A stretch of 26,022 nucleotides of DNA from Roseicyclus sp965662675 (GCF_965662675.1 NZ_CBFIIK010000026.1:1-26022); one strand, 5' to 3'. Positions 15,828-23,929 are shown, counted from the first letter of the stretch. Numbers and translations: made by a program. The notes: a model not told the origin generated them from the letters alone.

Positions 15828-16486
15828 TCAGGCTTGGCGCCATGGCCTTGGCGCTCGTTTTGGCGGCCGGTCCGGGTTCGACACAAGCACCCGACGAGGA
15901 TGCACAGTTCAACGAAGCCACCCAAGCCGTGCGCGATCGCGATTTTCGCCGGGCGGTCGCCTTGTTCGAACCACTTGCCGAGGCCGATATTCCCGATGCG
16001 CAGTTCAATCTAGCGGTGCTGCTGCGCCAAGGCCGCGGGCGGCCACAGAACCATGTGGAGGCCTTGTACTGGAGCGCGCTTGCCCTTCTGTCGGATGGCG
16101 ATTACGCGCAAGACATGGTTGCGGAACTGCTCGACACGCTGCCGCCCAACGCGCGCGAAGAGGTGGTGGCGCGCGTGCTTGACCGCCTTATGGCGCAGGC
16201 CGCTGAGGGGCAACTTGATGCCCCCCGCAAACTGGCGCGTGTCTACACCGAACTCATGGCCGAACCCGATCTGCGGTTGGCCTATATCTGGTTCTCGATC
16301 TGCCATGCGCTGGGCGAAAACCGTTGTGCGGAGGGGCGTGATGACGCCGCTGACGAGATCGCGCCCGAAGATTTGATCGACATACAGACCGAAGCGGGCG
16401 AGACCTTTGCCGGTCTGCCTTTCGCCCTCCCCCCCCCCGAGGCCGCGGGGGCAAGCGACGGGGACCAAGGCTCAGTGCTGCGGTGA
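15824..16486 (+). CDS. Secreted Sel1/TPR-like repeat protein
   Basis: The 220-residue protein begins with a signal peptide (MIRLGAMALALVLAAGPGSTQA, cut near residue 22). Sel1-like alpha-helical repeats follow: FNEATQAVRDRDFRRAVALF (29-48), DAQFNLAVLLRQGRGRPQNH (58-77), and a second set around YTELMAEPDLRLAYIWFSI (about 139-157). Sel1 repeats bind partner proteins. Vibrio MotX, a stator-associated periplasmic protein, is also a small secreted Sel1 protein, so a MotX-like role beside the PomAB-like stator is a testable idea but not established. The C-terminal tail is low-complexity and encoded across a run of ten C (16429-16438). Its 3' end overlaps the convergent DUF2802-like gene by 15 bp. 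It is coupled to the upstream gene through ATGA. Confidence 0.7.
   Translation: MIRLGAMALALVLAAGPGSTQAPDEDAQFNEATQAVRDRDFRRAVALFEPLAEADIPDAQFNLAVLLRQGRGRPQNHVEALYWSALALLSDGDYAQDMVAELLDTLPPNAREEVVARVLDRLMAQAAEGQLDAPRKLARVYTELMAEPDLRLAYIWFSICHALGENRCAEGRDDAADEIAPEDLIDIQTEAGETFAGLPFALPPPEAAGASDGDQGSVLR
16429..16438. repeat. C10 homopolymer tract inside a coding region
   Basis: Ten consecutive C encode Pro-Pro-Pro in the tail of the Sel1-like protein. Long C runs slip during replication, so the last 17 or so residues could vary. It may also be a sequencing-length error. Confidence 0.5.
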
Positions 16487-16954
16487 TCTTGCCGCAACCC
16501 TACCCGGACCATTGAACCGAACAAGTGCTGCCGCATCGGCCATATCAAGGTCACAGGTGCGCGCGATGAAGGCCGCATCATGCCCCGCGCGGGCAAGATC
16601 GATGGCCTGATCCACCCGGCCACCCGCGTCTTGCGGCTTGGCCGCGCCGCTGGCGCCGGCATAGCCGCGCATATCGGCACGCATCTGGACGAGATCGGCC
16701 CGCAACGCTGCCTGAAACGCGGCCATCTCGGACTGCATGATGGCGACGATGTCCTCGCGCGTCAGGCTTGGGGTTTGTGACACTGTAATCGGCTTGGCCG
16801 CGCCAAGCGCCGCGGCCTTCTTGGCGGCATGATCACGTTGGGCCAATTCGCGGCGTAGGCGTGAAAATGCAATGAGCAGGGCCGCCAGTGCAATCGCAAC
16901 AGCAACAAGGCCGCCCAAGGGCAGCCATAGGAAAAATATGGTTTGGTCAGGCAT
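16472..16954 (-). CDS. Membrane-anchored DUF2802-like protein
   Basis: The 160-residue protein has a single N-terminal membrane helix (about residues 6-30, FFLWLPLGGLVAVAIALAAL). A basic and helical stretch follows, and then a C-terminal segment VDQAIDLARAGHDAAFIAR (113-131) with CDLDMADAAALVRF (133-146), which reads like the helix-turn-helix-like repeat of DUF2802 proteins. Those occur next to chemotaxis and flagellar genes in gammaproteobacteria; their function is not known to me. It is the last gene of the flgP-flgT-flgA-flgM-flgN operon, 30 bp after flgN. Its 3' end overlaps the convergent Sel1-like gene by 15 bp. Confidence 0.55.
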   Translation of the reverse strand: MPDQTIFFLWLPLGGLVAVAIALAALLIAFSRLRRELAQRDHAAKKAAALGAAKPITVSQTPSLTREDIVAIMQSEMAAFQAALRADLVQMRADMRGYAGASGAAKPQDAGGRVDQAIDLARAGHDAAFIARTCDLDMADAAALVRFNGPGRVAARSPQH

Positions 16955-16984
16955 AAGTCGCGCACTCCCTTGCGGTAGGCACCC

Positions 16985-17305
16985 TTAACCTTCGACCAAC
17001 TCCTTCAGATAGATCGAGAACCCGGCAAGGATGCTCTGATGGGTATGCAAAAGCTGTTCCAATTCGGCGATCTGCGCGCGCAGCCGTAGCATTTGTGCTT
17101 TCGCATCCGGCTCCGTGTCCGTTCCGGCAAGATCCGGCAATCCCTCCTCGACCAAGGTCGAAAGGTTTTGCACGATCACGCCCAACGCAGCAGGGTCGCC
17201 GACGTTCGAACGGACCTCCGCCAAGATCGCATCCAGCAAATCAAGCTTGTCTTGCACCGCGTGCCGATCAAGGCGCGCTTGCGTATGCTCGGTCGGCTCA
17301 GCCAT
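16985..17305 (-). CDS. flgN: FlgN-like flagellar export chaperone
   Basis: The 106-residue protein is mostly helical and charged, starting MAEPTEHTQARLDRH. It contains long amphipathic stretches (DKLDLLDAILAEVRSN and RLRAQIAELEQLLHTHQSIL) of the kind seen in FlgN chaperones, which hold hook-filament junction proteins FlgK and FlgL for export. Identity rests mainly on size, helical character and position right after flgM, the standard flgMN order. A longer reading frame exists upstream but its extension overlaps flgM out of frame and is very basic, so the Met at 17305 is chosen. It overlaps the end of flgM by 8 bp, suggesting coupled translation. Confidence 0.65.
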   Translation of the reverse strand: MAEPTEHTQARLDRHAVQDKLDLLDAILAEVRSNVGDPAALGVIVQNLSTLVEEGLPDLAGTDTEPDAKAQMLRLRAQIAELEQLLHTHQSILAGFSIYLKELVEG

Positions 17306-17594
17306 GGGATTCGATGAAACTTTCCATGAGCTTTTCCGCGATCTTGTCGAGGTCGACGGGATAGGCACCGCGCGAAATCGCTTCCTTGATCTTGCCAACC
17401 GCCTCGAGATCAATCGGGGGCGTTTTCGCAAGCTCTGCGACAGTTGCCTTGGCGCCGATAACGCTGACCTCAGCGTCGGGCATTGTGGGCGCGGGCGCGG
17501 CCTGGGTGGGCTTTGCCTGCGATGCTGAAGTGCCGCCTGGCGACCCTCCAACGGGGATTTTCGGCGGAGCCGAGTTATTGATGTAGTCGATCAT
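17298..17594 (-). CDS. flgM: Anti-sigma-28 factor FlgM
   Basis: The 98-residue protein has a disordered Pro/Ala/Gly-rich N-terminus and the typical C-terminal sigma-binding helices. The FlgM signature is at residues 59-92: PPIDLEAVGKIKEAISRGAY, then PVDLDKIAEKLMES. FlgM holds FliA inactive until the hook is complete and is then exported. The Met at 17594 is chosen because AGGAGG lies 5 bp upstream; an in-frame Met at 17633 would add 13 residues and has no such site. FliA, its target, is encoded at 24730-25452. It is 35 bp after flgA. Confidence 0.88.
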   Translation of the reverse strand: MIDYINNSAPPKIPVGGSPGGTSASQAKPTQAAPAPTMPDAEVSVIGAKATVAELAKTPPIDLEAVGKIKEAISRGAYPVDLDKIAEKLMESFIESHG

Positions 17595-17629
17595 GACAGC
17601 CTCCTGACGAGAGGGTAAACGACGCAATT

Positions 17630-18349
17630 TCAATTCATGTTAGGCACGACGTTGATTTTTTTTTCTTGCGTCACCATCCCGATCACTACTTTTCCCGAGC
17701 GCAGATTGCGAACCCTAATGAAATCACCGGTTTGGCCGTTCTCAAGCGCGACCCCACCCATGGAAATCACCAGCCCGCCCGCTGCGGTTTCGATCACGAT
17801 CGGATCGTCTGCACGCACGGCCCAATCCATCTCGAGGTGGCGTTCTCGAATGGGTACGCCGGCTCCGAGGTTCTGGCCCATCCTGCGCCCGATCAATGGC
17901 GCGATCTCGGAAAAGGCCCCCGGCGCGGGTGCGCGCGGTATCTCGACCAGTTCCAGCTTGTCCGCAGTGATCACCTCGTCGCGCCGGATCGAATGGCGCA
18001 AGACCACAACGGCCGTCATCTCGGCCGCGGTATCGCCGCCGCCGAAGCGAAAGCCGGGAGGTACACCGACCGAGGTCCGCACAACAATGGACCAAGGGAT
18101 CGCCCCCGGACAGGCCACATCCACGGCATCCCAACGCCCTTCGCGCCGGGGCATCACGGTCAACTCCGCCTCACAGGGGTAATAGCGACGTTGCTCGGCG
18201 ATGATGGGGGCACCGTCTTGGCCGTTTGCCATGAGGGCTTGATGCACGAGCACCGCGATCTCGCCGCCGGTGAACGGCTCGCCCAACTCGGCCCTTGCCG
18301 CGCCGCTACCTGCGAGCAAAAGGATAGATGCCAAGATGGCCCGCATCAT
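17630..18349 (-). CDS. flgA: Flagellar P-ring assembly chaperone FlgA
   Basis: The 239-residue protein has a signal peptide (MMRAILASILLLAGSGAARA) and a C-terminal SAF-type domain at about residues 118-239. This includes VLRHSIRRDEVITADKLELV, then IGRRMGQNLGAGVPI and GDFIRVRNLRSGKVVIGMV, the FlgA signature. Two Cys in the N-terminal half (YYPCEAEL and VDVACPG) could form the disulfide known in FlgA proteins. FlgA helps FlgI assemble the P ring in the periplasm. The start overlaps the flgT stop in ATGA, so FlgT and FlgA are coupled. Two Met codons are adjacent at the start. Confidence 0.9.
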   Translation of the reverse strand: MMRAILASILLLAGSGAARAELGEPFTGGEIAVLVHQALMANGQDGAPIIAEQRRYYPCEAELTVMPRREGRWDAVDVACPGAIPWSIVVRTSVGVPPGFRFGGGDTAAEMTAVVVLRHSIRRDEVITADKLELVEIPRAPAPGAFSEIAPLIGRRMGQNLGAGVPIRERHLEMDWAVRADDPIVIETAAGGLVISMGGVALENGQTGDFIRVRNLRSGKVVIGMVTQEKKINVVPNMN

Positions 18350-19476
18350 TTCGCCAACTCCATGAACCGCACCCGCATTCCAGCCAAGCTGCGCGCGTTC
18401 CGGTTCTGGTCGATCGGCCGCAACACAGCCGCATGATCCGCGAGGTTTTCGATCTCGAAAATGATGTAGGGCGTGTCCTGGCCCTCGGAAAACGCCAGAT
18501 GATGACGGGTGAGGCCGTCTTTTGCCCCGAAGGGCAGCGTCAACCGGCCACCTGAGAGCTGCAACGCGCCCTCAAGCGGGCGACACGCATAGCCATCGAT
18601 CATGGCCGTGATGTGTTCGTCGATGCCTGTCAGGAGTTTTTGCACGATCTCACTGCGATCGGGTGAGGCAAGCCGGTTCAGCGCCGGGATCGGCAGCCCG
18701 GCATCGAGCCGGATGGCATGTTCGAGCCGACTTTGCGCGCGCGTGATGCTCGAGCCGGTATCGACAAGCCGCGACTCGAGAACCAGCAAAAGCCTATTTC
18801 GTCCCTGCATCTGCAACTGCAGATCGGCGTGATAGCCCAAGCCGCCATCGGGCGTTGGCGTGGATGGGCGGGCTGTCCCAAGGGTGAGCGCGGCATAATC
18901 CATGTCAAGACCGACCTGCGCGCTGCGGCCCGGCATAGCCCCCCCGGCACCGGACCGCGAAAGGCTGACGCCGGGGCGCGACGCGATCGCCGCATCGATG
19001 CTGTCATGCAGCTGCGGGCCGAGGCCGTCGACCCAAGCGGGCGTCATGGGGTCGACGCCCAGCCGCAAAGGGTACGAGATGATGTCAAGCTGGGCCCGGC
19101 GCGCGCAGTGATCGGTCACGGGAACCGGCGGATCGCCCACGATGGCGCGCACCCGGACGCGGTAAAAGCCGTTCTCCACCCCTTCGGACACGATGCTGTA
19201 ATCAAGGATACGCGACGCGGGCCGCAAAATCAGGCGGTCGGACACCAAGATGCCGTTGGAGGCGGCGGCGTAGCCGTTGATATCAGCCCCACCTTCGATC
19301 GCGGCCTCGATCAAGGCGGCCTCAAGTGCGCGCAGCCGCGTCGTGGCCCGGCCAAGCCCGCTTTCCGCCGCCTGCCCCGTCACCTCGACCGTCAAATTCT
19401 CGGCGATAGCGGGCGACACGCCCAACCCGACGACAATCGAGAGCGCAGATAGACCGGAGAAGAGCGGAAACCGCAT
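18346..19476 (-). CDS. flgT: Flagellar H-ring/basal body protein FlgT
   Basis: The 376-residue protein is close in length to Vibrio FlgT. It has a signal peptide (about 1-25) and then the FlgT N-terminal domain: LTVEVTGQAAESGLGRATTR (28-47), LRALEAALIEAAIEGGADI and ILVSDRLILRPASRILDY, ending at YRVRVRAIV. A middle domain of FlgT type and a C-terminal domain (about 287-376) follow. In Vibrio, FlgT builds the H ring around the LP ring and is needed for stator assembly. A distant FlgT homologue in Rhodobacter sphaeroides is reported to interact with MotB and to be needed for rotation. Here it sits after a flgP-like gene and directly before flgA. Confidence 0.85.
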   Translation of the reverse strand: MRFPLFSGLSALSIVVGLGVSPAIAENLTVEVTGQAAESGLGRATTRLRALEAALIEAAIEGGADINGYAAASNGILVSDRLILRPASRILDYSIVSEGVENGFYRVRVRAIVGDPPVPVTDHCARRAQLDIISYPLRLGVDPMTPAWVDGLGPQLHDSIDAAIASRPGVSLSRSGAGGAMPGRSAQVGLDMDYAALTLGTARPSTPTPDGGLGYHADLQLQMQGRNRLLLVLESRLVDTGSSITRAQSRLEHAIRLDAGLPIPALNRLASPDRSEIVQKLLTGIDEHITAMIDGYACRPLEGALQLSGGRLTLPFGAKDGLTRHHLAFSEGQDTPYIIFEIENLADHAAVLRPIDQNRNARSLAGMRVRFMELAK

Positions 19477-19486
19477 CAGATTTGCC

Positions 19487-20026
19487 TCATGCCGCGCGTC
19501 GGGCGACCCTGAGCATCTGCTCGATCATGTCGCGATCGACTTCGAGCAAGACCTCGTAGGTGTCCGAGCCCTTTGGCTGGATGTGAACCGTGCGGGCGGC
19601 ACGCAACATGCCAACCACGGTGGTGCGCATGGTGTCGTTTTGCAAAACGGCCTCGGCGATGGTCGTCGTGGCATCGATCCGCACACCATGGATCTGTTCG
19701 GTCAGGTTGCGCATCGCCTCCATCCGCGCGACGCGAATGGCGTTGAGCCTGCGGTGATTGAGGTTGTTGCCCGGCTGCGCTGATACGACCGCATAGCCCA
19801 TGCCGCGAATGGTCGGAACGGCGACGGTTACTTGATCGGCGGCGTCCAGAACCTGTTCGACACGCGAAAGCTCTTGCGTGGTGAGTGCCGCGCTAGGCGG
19901 CGGGACCGGCACGGTCGAGGTTGCGCCGGGCCCCGGGACCAAGCTGGTCACGTTACACGCCGACAGCACAAGTGTCGCCATGAGGATGACCGTGAGAGGC
20001 ATGGATGGCCTAGAGAAGTCAGTCAC
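19487..20026 (-). CDS. flgP: FlgP-like LPP20-family outer membrane lipoprotein
   Basis: The 179-residue protein starts with a lipoprotein signal ending in the lipobox LSAC (Cys24 or so), so it should be attached to the outer membrane. The remainder contains the LPP20/FlgP-type domain: GMGYAVVSAQPG, RRLNAIRVARMEAMRNLTEQ, then IHGVRIDATTTIAEA and a final strand TYEVLLEVD. Vibrio FlgP is an outer-membrane motility lipoprotein encoded next to flgO and flgT, and this gene lies 10 bp upstream of flgT. The start is GTG at 20026, favoured by AGGAGG 8 bp upstream; the Met at 20002 would give a shorter signal. First gene of the minus-strand operon; its sigma-54 promoter is at 20102-20117. Confidence 0.75.
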   Translation of the reverse strand: MTDFSRPSMPLTVILMATLVLSACNVTSLVPGPGATSTVPVPPPSAALTTQELSRVEQVLDAADQVTVAVPTIRGMGYAVVSAQPGNNLNHRRLNAIRVARMEAMRNLTEQIHGVRIDATTTIAEAVLQNDTMRTTVVGMLRAARTVHIQPKGSDTYEVLLEVDRDMIEQMLRVARRAA

Positions 20027-20101
20027 GAACGGAGCCTCCTGTCGCGAGGATGGTGATGTTGGGCCGGGTATCGTGCCCGGATGCGTTTCACTGTCGGTGG
20101 C

Positions 20102-20117
20102 TGCACAGATCATGCCA
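20102..20117 (-). promoter_or_regulatory. Sigma-54 promoter of the flgP-flgT-flgA-flgM operon
   Basis: On the minus strand TGGCATG-ATCT-GTGCA runs from 20117 to 20102, keeping -24 GG and -12 GC exactly 12 bp apart and 10 of 12 consensus positions. The transcript would begin near 20091, about 65 bases before the GTG of flgP. Confidence 0.65.
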
Positions 20118-20146
20118 TCCAGGCTGAGCACGGCGCGAAATCTTAT

Positions 20147-20162
20147 TGGCACGCATCTTGCT
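20147..20162 (+). promoter_or_regulatory. Sigma-54 promoter of the flhA operon
   Basis: TGGCACG-CATC-TTGCT at 20147-20162 is a full match to the sigma-54 consensus (TGGCACG-N4-TTGCW). It points towards flhA, whose ATG is at 20303, giving a leader of about 130 bases. A FleQ-like activator is encoded at 9733-10893. Confidence 0.8.
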
Positions 20163-20302
20163 TGGTAGTCGGGCCACGACGGCAACAAACGAGATGTGAC
20201 GCGCATGCTGACAGGACAAAAGCCAAGAAAAGCGGGGGGATTGACCGGTCTCGGCCTTGCCCGAGCGGCCTATAGTCAGCATTTTGACACGGGGGCCCTG
20301 TC

Positions 20303-22432
20303 ATGGATCTGACATCGACCGCCCGTTTCACGGCAGGTGCGCGCGACGCGATCGGTGGCTCCGTCTTGCCCATCGGCATCCTGGTGCTGATCGCGATGAT
20401 GGTCTTGCCCTTGCCGGTTTTCTTGCTGGATGGGTTCTTCGTGCTGAATATCTTGCTGTCGCTTTTGATCTTGATGGTCACATTGCACACCTATCGGCCG
20501 CTCGATTTCTCGTCCTTTCCCAACCTTCTGTTGATTGCGACGGTGCTGCGGTTGGCGTTGAACGTGGCCTCGACCCGGATCGTTCTGAGCGAGGGGCACA
20601 CCGGACCCGAAGCGGCCGGACAGGTCATCAAGGCGTTCGGTGAATTCGTGGTCGGCAACAACTACGCCGTCGGTATCTTCGTCTTCATCATCTTGACCAT
20701 CATCAACCTTGTGGTGATCACCAAAGGTGCCGGACGCGTCTCGGAAGTGGCGGCGCGCTTCACGCTGGACGCCATGCCGGGCAAACAGATGGCCATCGAC
20801 GCCGATCTGAACGCGGGCATCCTCACCCCGGAGGAAGCCACGGCCCGGCGCAGCGAAATCGCGGAAGAGGCCGATTTCTACGGCTCGATGGACGGTGCCT
20901 CGAAATTCGTCAAGGGCGACGCGATCGCAGGCATCTTGATCCTTGCGATCAACATCATCGGCGGCCTGATCATTGGGATCGCGCAGCACAACATGGCCGT
21001 GGGCGATGCGGCGCAGACCTATATCCTGCTGTCGATCGGCGACGGCCTCGTGGCACAGATCCCGTCATTGCTGCTCTCGATCGCGACCGCGATCATCGTG
21101 ACGCGCGTGTCCTCCAAGCATAACATGGCGCAACACATCTCGCGCCAAATCCATCTGTCGCGCGCATGGATCCCGACCGCTGGGGTGGTGGCTGCACTGG
21201 GCCTCGTGCCGGGCATGCCCAACGGCTTGTTCTTGTTGTTCGCCGTCTGCGCGGCGGCGGCGGCCTATTTCGCGATGCGCTCCGAGGCGGCGGGCATCGA
21301 CCAAGAAAATGGCGACGAGGAAGAAACTGCGCCGATTTCGGGCGATATCGTCACGCTTGAAGATGTCACCGATTACTCGCCGGTTTCGTTGCAGCTTGGC
21401 TATGGGCTGATCTCGCTGGTTGATGAGGACCAAGCAGGGCCGCTGGTCTCGCGCATCACCTCGATCCGGCGCGAGGTGTCCAAGGCCTTGGGCTTTGTCG
21501 TACCAAGCGTGCGCATCCGTGACGACCTTGCGCTTCCGCCCAACCAGTATCGTATCCGCATCGGCCATACGATCGTGGGCGAGGACACGGTCTACCCCGA
21601 CCGCAAGCTCGCCCTGCCCGGCGAAGGCTCGACCGTCGATCTCGACGGGATCAAAGTGCGCGATCCCTCTTTCGGGGTCGAAGCGATCTGGATCCGCCCA
21701 ACACAGCAAACCCAGGCCGAGGCGAATGATTACGTCGTGATCGAACCCATCTCGGTCATCGCGACCCATATGAGCCAATTGCTGACCAAGCACGCCGCCG
21801 ACCTGATCGGCCAAGATGATGTGCAGGCGATGCTCGACAATCTGGCCAAGCGCAATCCGCAGCTTGTGCAATCCATCGTGCCGAAACTGGTTCCCCTGCA
21901 TATGCTGACCGAGGTGTTGCGGCTGTTGCTGGTCGAACGCATCCCGATCTCGGATTTGCGAAAGATCCTTGAGGGTCTGTCGGGCATTGCCGCGCGGGTG
22001 AAAAACCCCTCGGATATGTCCGAGGCACTGCGCCCAAGCCTTGTGCCGCTTTTGATCCAGCAATTGGCATCGCTTGGTCAGACGATGCCTGTGATGACGC
22101 TATCGCCGGATTTCGAACAGCTCTTGTTGCGCACGTTGCGCCAAGGCGGGGAAGAGGGTCTGGTGCTCGATGGCGGCCTTGCCAAGACGCTACTGGAATC
22201 GCTCAACGAAATCAGCGAGCGGTTGGTCAATGAAAACCGCCCCAGCATCCTGGTCGTAGCCCCGGCAATCCGCCGGCATCTCGCTGATTTCGTGCGCGCG
22301 CATGTGCCACAAGTCGTGATCCTCGGATTCACCGAATTGCCCGAGAACCGCACCGTCGAGGTGGTGGCGACGATCGGTGATCTCAACAGCCTTCCCTCAG
22401 GCCAGACGCCTGAAAAAGCAGAGGTAAATTGA
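20303..22432 (+). CDS. flhA: Flagellar type III export channel protein FlhA
   Basis: The 709-residue protein matches FlhA in length and order. An N-terminal membrane part (about residues 1-330, eight helices) includes the FHIPEP-family signature RLALNVASTRIVLSEGHTGP and the cytoplasmic loop AARFTLDAMPGKQMAIDADL. A linker and the large C-terminal cytoplasmic domain (about 365-700) follow, including RIRIGHTIVGEDTVYPDRKL. FlhA forms the nonameric ring of the export gate, couples the proton gradient to export and docks chaperone-substrate complexes. It is the first gene of the operon flhA-flhF-flhG-fliA and lies under a near-perfect sigma-54 promoter. Confidence 0.96.
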   Translation: MDLTSTARFTAGARDAIGGSVLPIGILVLIAMMVLPLPVFLLDGFFVLNILLSLLILMVTLHTYRPLDFSSFPNLLLIATVLRLALNVASTRIVLSEGHTGPEAAGQVIKAFGEFVVGNNYAVGIFVFIILTIINLVVITKGAGRVSEVAARFTLDAMPGKQMAIDADLNAGILTPEEATARRSEIAEEADFYGSMDGASKFVKGDAIAGILILAINIIGGLIIGIAQHNMAVGDAAQTYILLSIGDGLVAQIPSLLLSIATAIIVTRVSSKHNMAQHISRQIHLSRAWIPTAGVVAALGLVPGMPNGLFLLFAVCAAAAAYFAMRSEAAGIDQENGDEEETAPISGDIVTLEDVTDYSPVSLQLGYGLISLVDEDQAGPLVSRITSIRREVSKALGFVVPSVRIRDDLALPPNQYRIRIGHTIVGEDTVYPDRKLALPGEGSTVDLDGIKVRDPSFGVEAIWIRPTQQTQAEANDYVVIEPISVIATHMSQLLTKHAADLIGQDDVQAMLDNLAKRNPQLVQSIVPKLVPLHMLTEVLRLLLVERIPISDLRKILEGLSGIAARVKNPSDMSEALRPSLVPLLIQQLASLGQTMPVMTLSPDFEQLLLRTLRQGGEEGLVLDGGLAKTLLESLNEISERLVNENRPSILVVAPAIRRHLADFVRAHVPQVVILGFTELPENRTVEVVATIGDLNSLPSGQTPEKAEVN

Positions 22433-22433
22433 T

Positions 22434-23894
22434 ATGCCCACTGTAACCGTTCTGGCGCCCGACAGTGCACTCGCGATGGATGAGGTCATCCGCCAATTGG
22501 GCGACAACGCCTATATTCTGGCCACGCACGCCCGCGATGGCCAAGTGGAGATCTTGGCCACGAATGAACCCACACAGATCCAGCCGCCGCGCAAGCGCAC
22601 GACAAGCGTCAGCTTTTCCGACGCGCTTTTCGAGCAAGGCGTGACCAGCCATGCGAGCTCGCCGCTCTTCAAATCCGCCCGCAAGACGCCCGAAACATCG
22701 CAAGAAGGCGAAACCGGGCCGGGCCAAACGGATGGCGCGCAGATCGTGGATATGCAAACCGCCCGTGCGCGTCTGAGCGAAGCCATGCCCTTTGCGCCCG
22801 CAGATTGGGAAAAGCCGGAACTCCCTGCGCAAAGCGTCGAAGTTTTCGGAACGCGCAGCCCTGCGTCGGACACTGTCGCAACATGGAGCCAGCAAATCCT
22901 GCCAATCTCGGCGCAAGCCCAAGCAACACCTCCGGCCATAAGCGACCCCGAAATCTCGCGCCGCGCGCCGACGCAGACACCCCATCTTGAAGCGCACCCC
23001 CCCCAACCACCGCAACCAGAGCCGACGCGCGCACCCCTCCTCTCCCCATCCCCCTTTGGTCAGGGCGAGGCGGATCTCCGCCCCATATTGCAAGAGCTGG
23101 GCGCAAAACTGGCCAGTCTTGAGGCAAGCTTGGCACCCCAAACACGCCGCGATCACGGCAAAAACGATCCGATCGTGGAAGCCGGATTCTCAACCGAAAT
23201 CGTCAAACGCCTCGCGCCCGAAGCCGCCGCGCCCTCCCGCGCCACGCAATTCGCCGCTTCCATGTCGGAAACACTGATCGCGCCAGATCCGATGGCAAGC
23301 CTGCGGGCAACCGTGGTGGTGATCGTGGGCCCAAGCGGTGCGGGAAAAACCATTCTTGCAGGCAAGATCGCGGCGCTAGCGGTTGAAATCCACCCCTCAT
23401 GCACGGTCGAGCTTGTCTCTTTGTCCGAGACGCCGCGCTTTGCCAACACTGCGCTGCCGATCTATGCGCGCATGCTGTCAGTGCCCCATCGCGACCTGCA
23501 ATGCGATCAACTCGACGCAGGCCAGTGGCCAACCGAGAATTGCACCCATATCATCGACACCAACATTGAAACCGAGACGATGCAGCCAATGCTGCATGCG
23601 CTGCGCGCCGCCTTCGGTCATGACGGGGTGTCGGTCATCATCGCGCTGCCACTTGGCAGCAGCCTTGGCCGGATCAAGACCGAGCTTGGGAAATACCGCG
23701 ATTTCAACCCGTCAATTGCCCTGACCAAGCTCGATGAATGCGAGCTGACACCGCAAGAGGCATCGCAGATCGCCGAGGCCGGTGCGCAGATCGCATGGCT
23801 ATCGGGCACCCGCGCCTTGACCGAGACCATAGCGCCGGCCTCCCACGAGATGATGAACGAATTCCTGACCGGCCTGCTCACAACCCAATCCTGA
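22434..23894 (+). CDS. flhF: FlhF-like SRP GTPase with degenerate G motifs
   Basis: The 486-residue protein begins with the FlhF B domain (MDEVIRQLGDNAYILATHAR, residues 15-34). A Pro-rich low-complexity linker follows (about 50-230) with a run of eight C in the DNA (22997-23004), and then the NG domain. G1 is present as GPSGAGKT (289-296) and G4 as TKLDE (451-455). The expected G3 motif DTAGR reads DTN (375-377), and the G2 region (SLSETPRFANT) lacks the family DTYR. FlhF normally sets the pole and number of flagella as a GTP-controlled dimer; here GTP hydrolysis looks impaired or lost. Ribosome site GAGGT precedes the ATG, one base after the flhA stop; the flhG start is 35 bp downstream. 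Confidence 0.85.
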   Translation: MPTVTVLAPDSALAMDEVIRQLGDNAYILATHARDGQVEILATNEPTQIQPPRKRTTSVSFSDALFEQGVTSHASSPLFKSARKTPETSQEGETGPGQTDGAQIVDMQTARARLSEAMPFAPADWEKPELPAQSVEVFGTRSPASDTVATWSQQILPISAQAQATPPAISDPEISRRAPTQTPHLEAHPPQPPQPEPTRAPLLSPSPFGQGEADLRPILQELGAKLASLEASLAPQTRRDHGKNDPIVEAGFSTEIVKRLAPEAAAPSRATQFAASMSETLIAPDPMASLRATVVVIVGPSGAGKTILAGKIAALAVEIHPSCTVELVSLSETPRFANTALPIYARMLSVPHRDLQCDQLDAGQWPTENCTHIIDTNIETETMQPMLHALRAAFGHDGVSVIIALPLGSSLGRIKTELGKYRDFNPSIALTKLDECELTPQEASQIAEAGAQIAWLSGTRALTETIAPASHEMMNEFLTGLLTTQS

Positions 23895-23929
23895 CAGGCT
23901 CAAGGCGCCGGGCGCGCGAAAGGGACAAA

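Noticed and set aside
17306..17551. Upstream extension of the flgN reading frame
   Set aside because: It overlaps flgM out of frame and encodes a basic, low-complexity sequence unlike FlgN.
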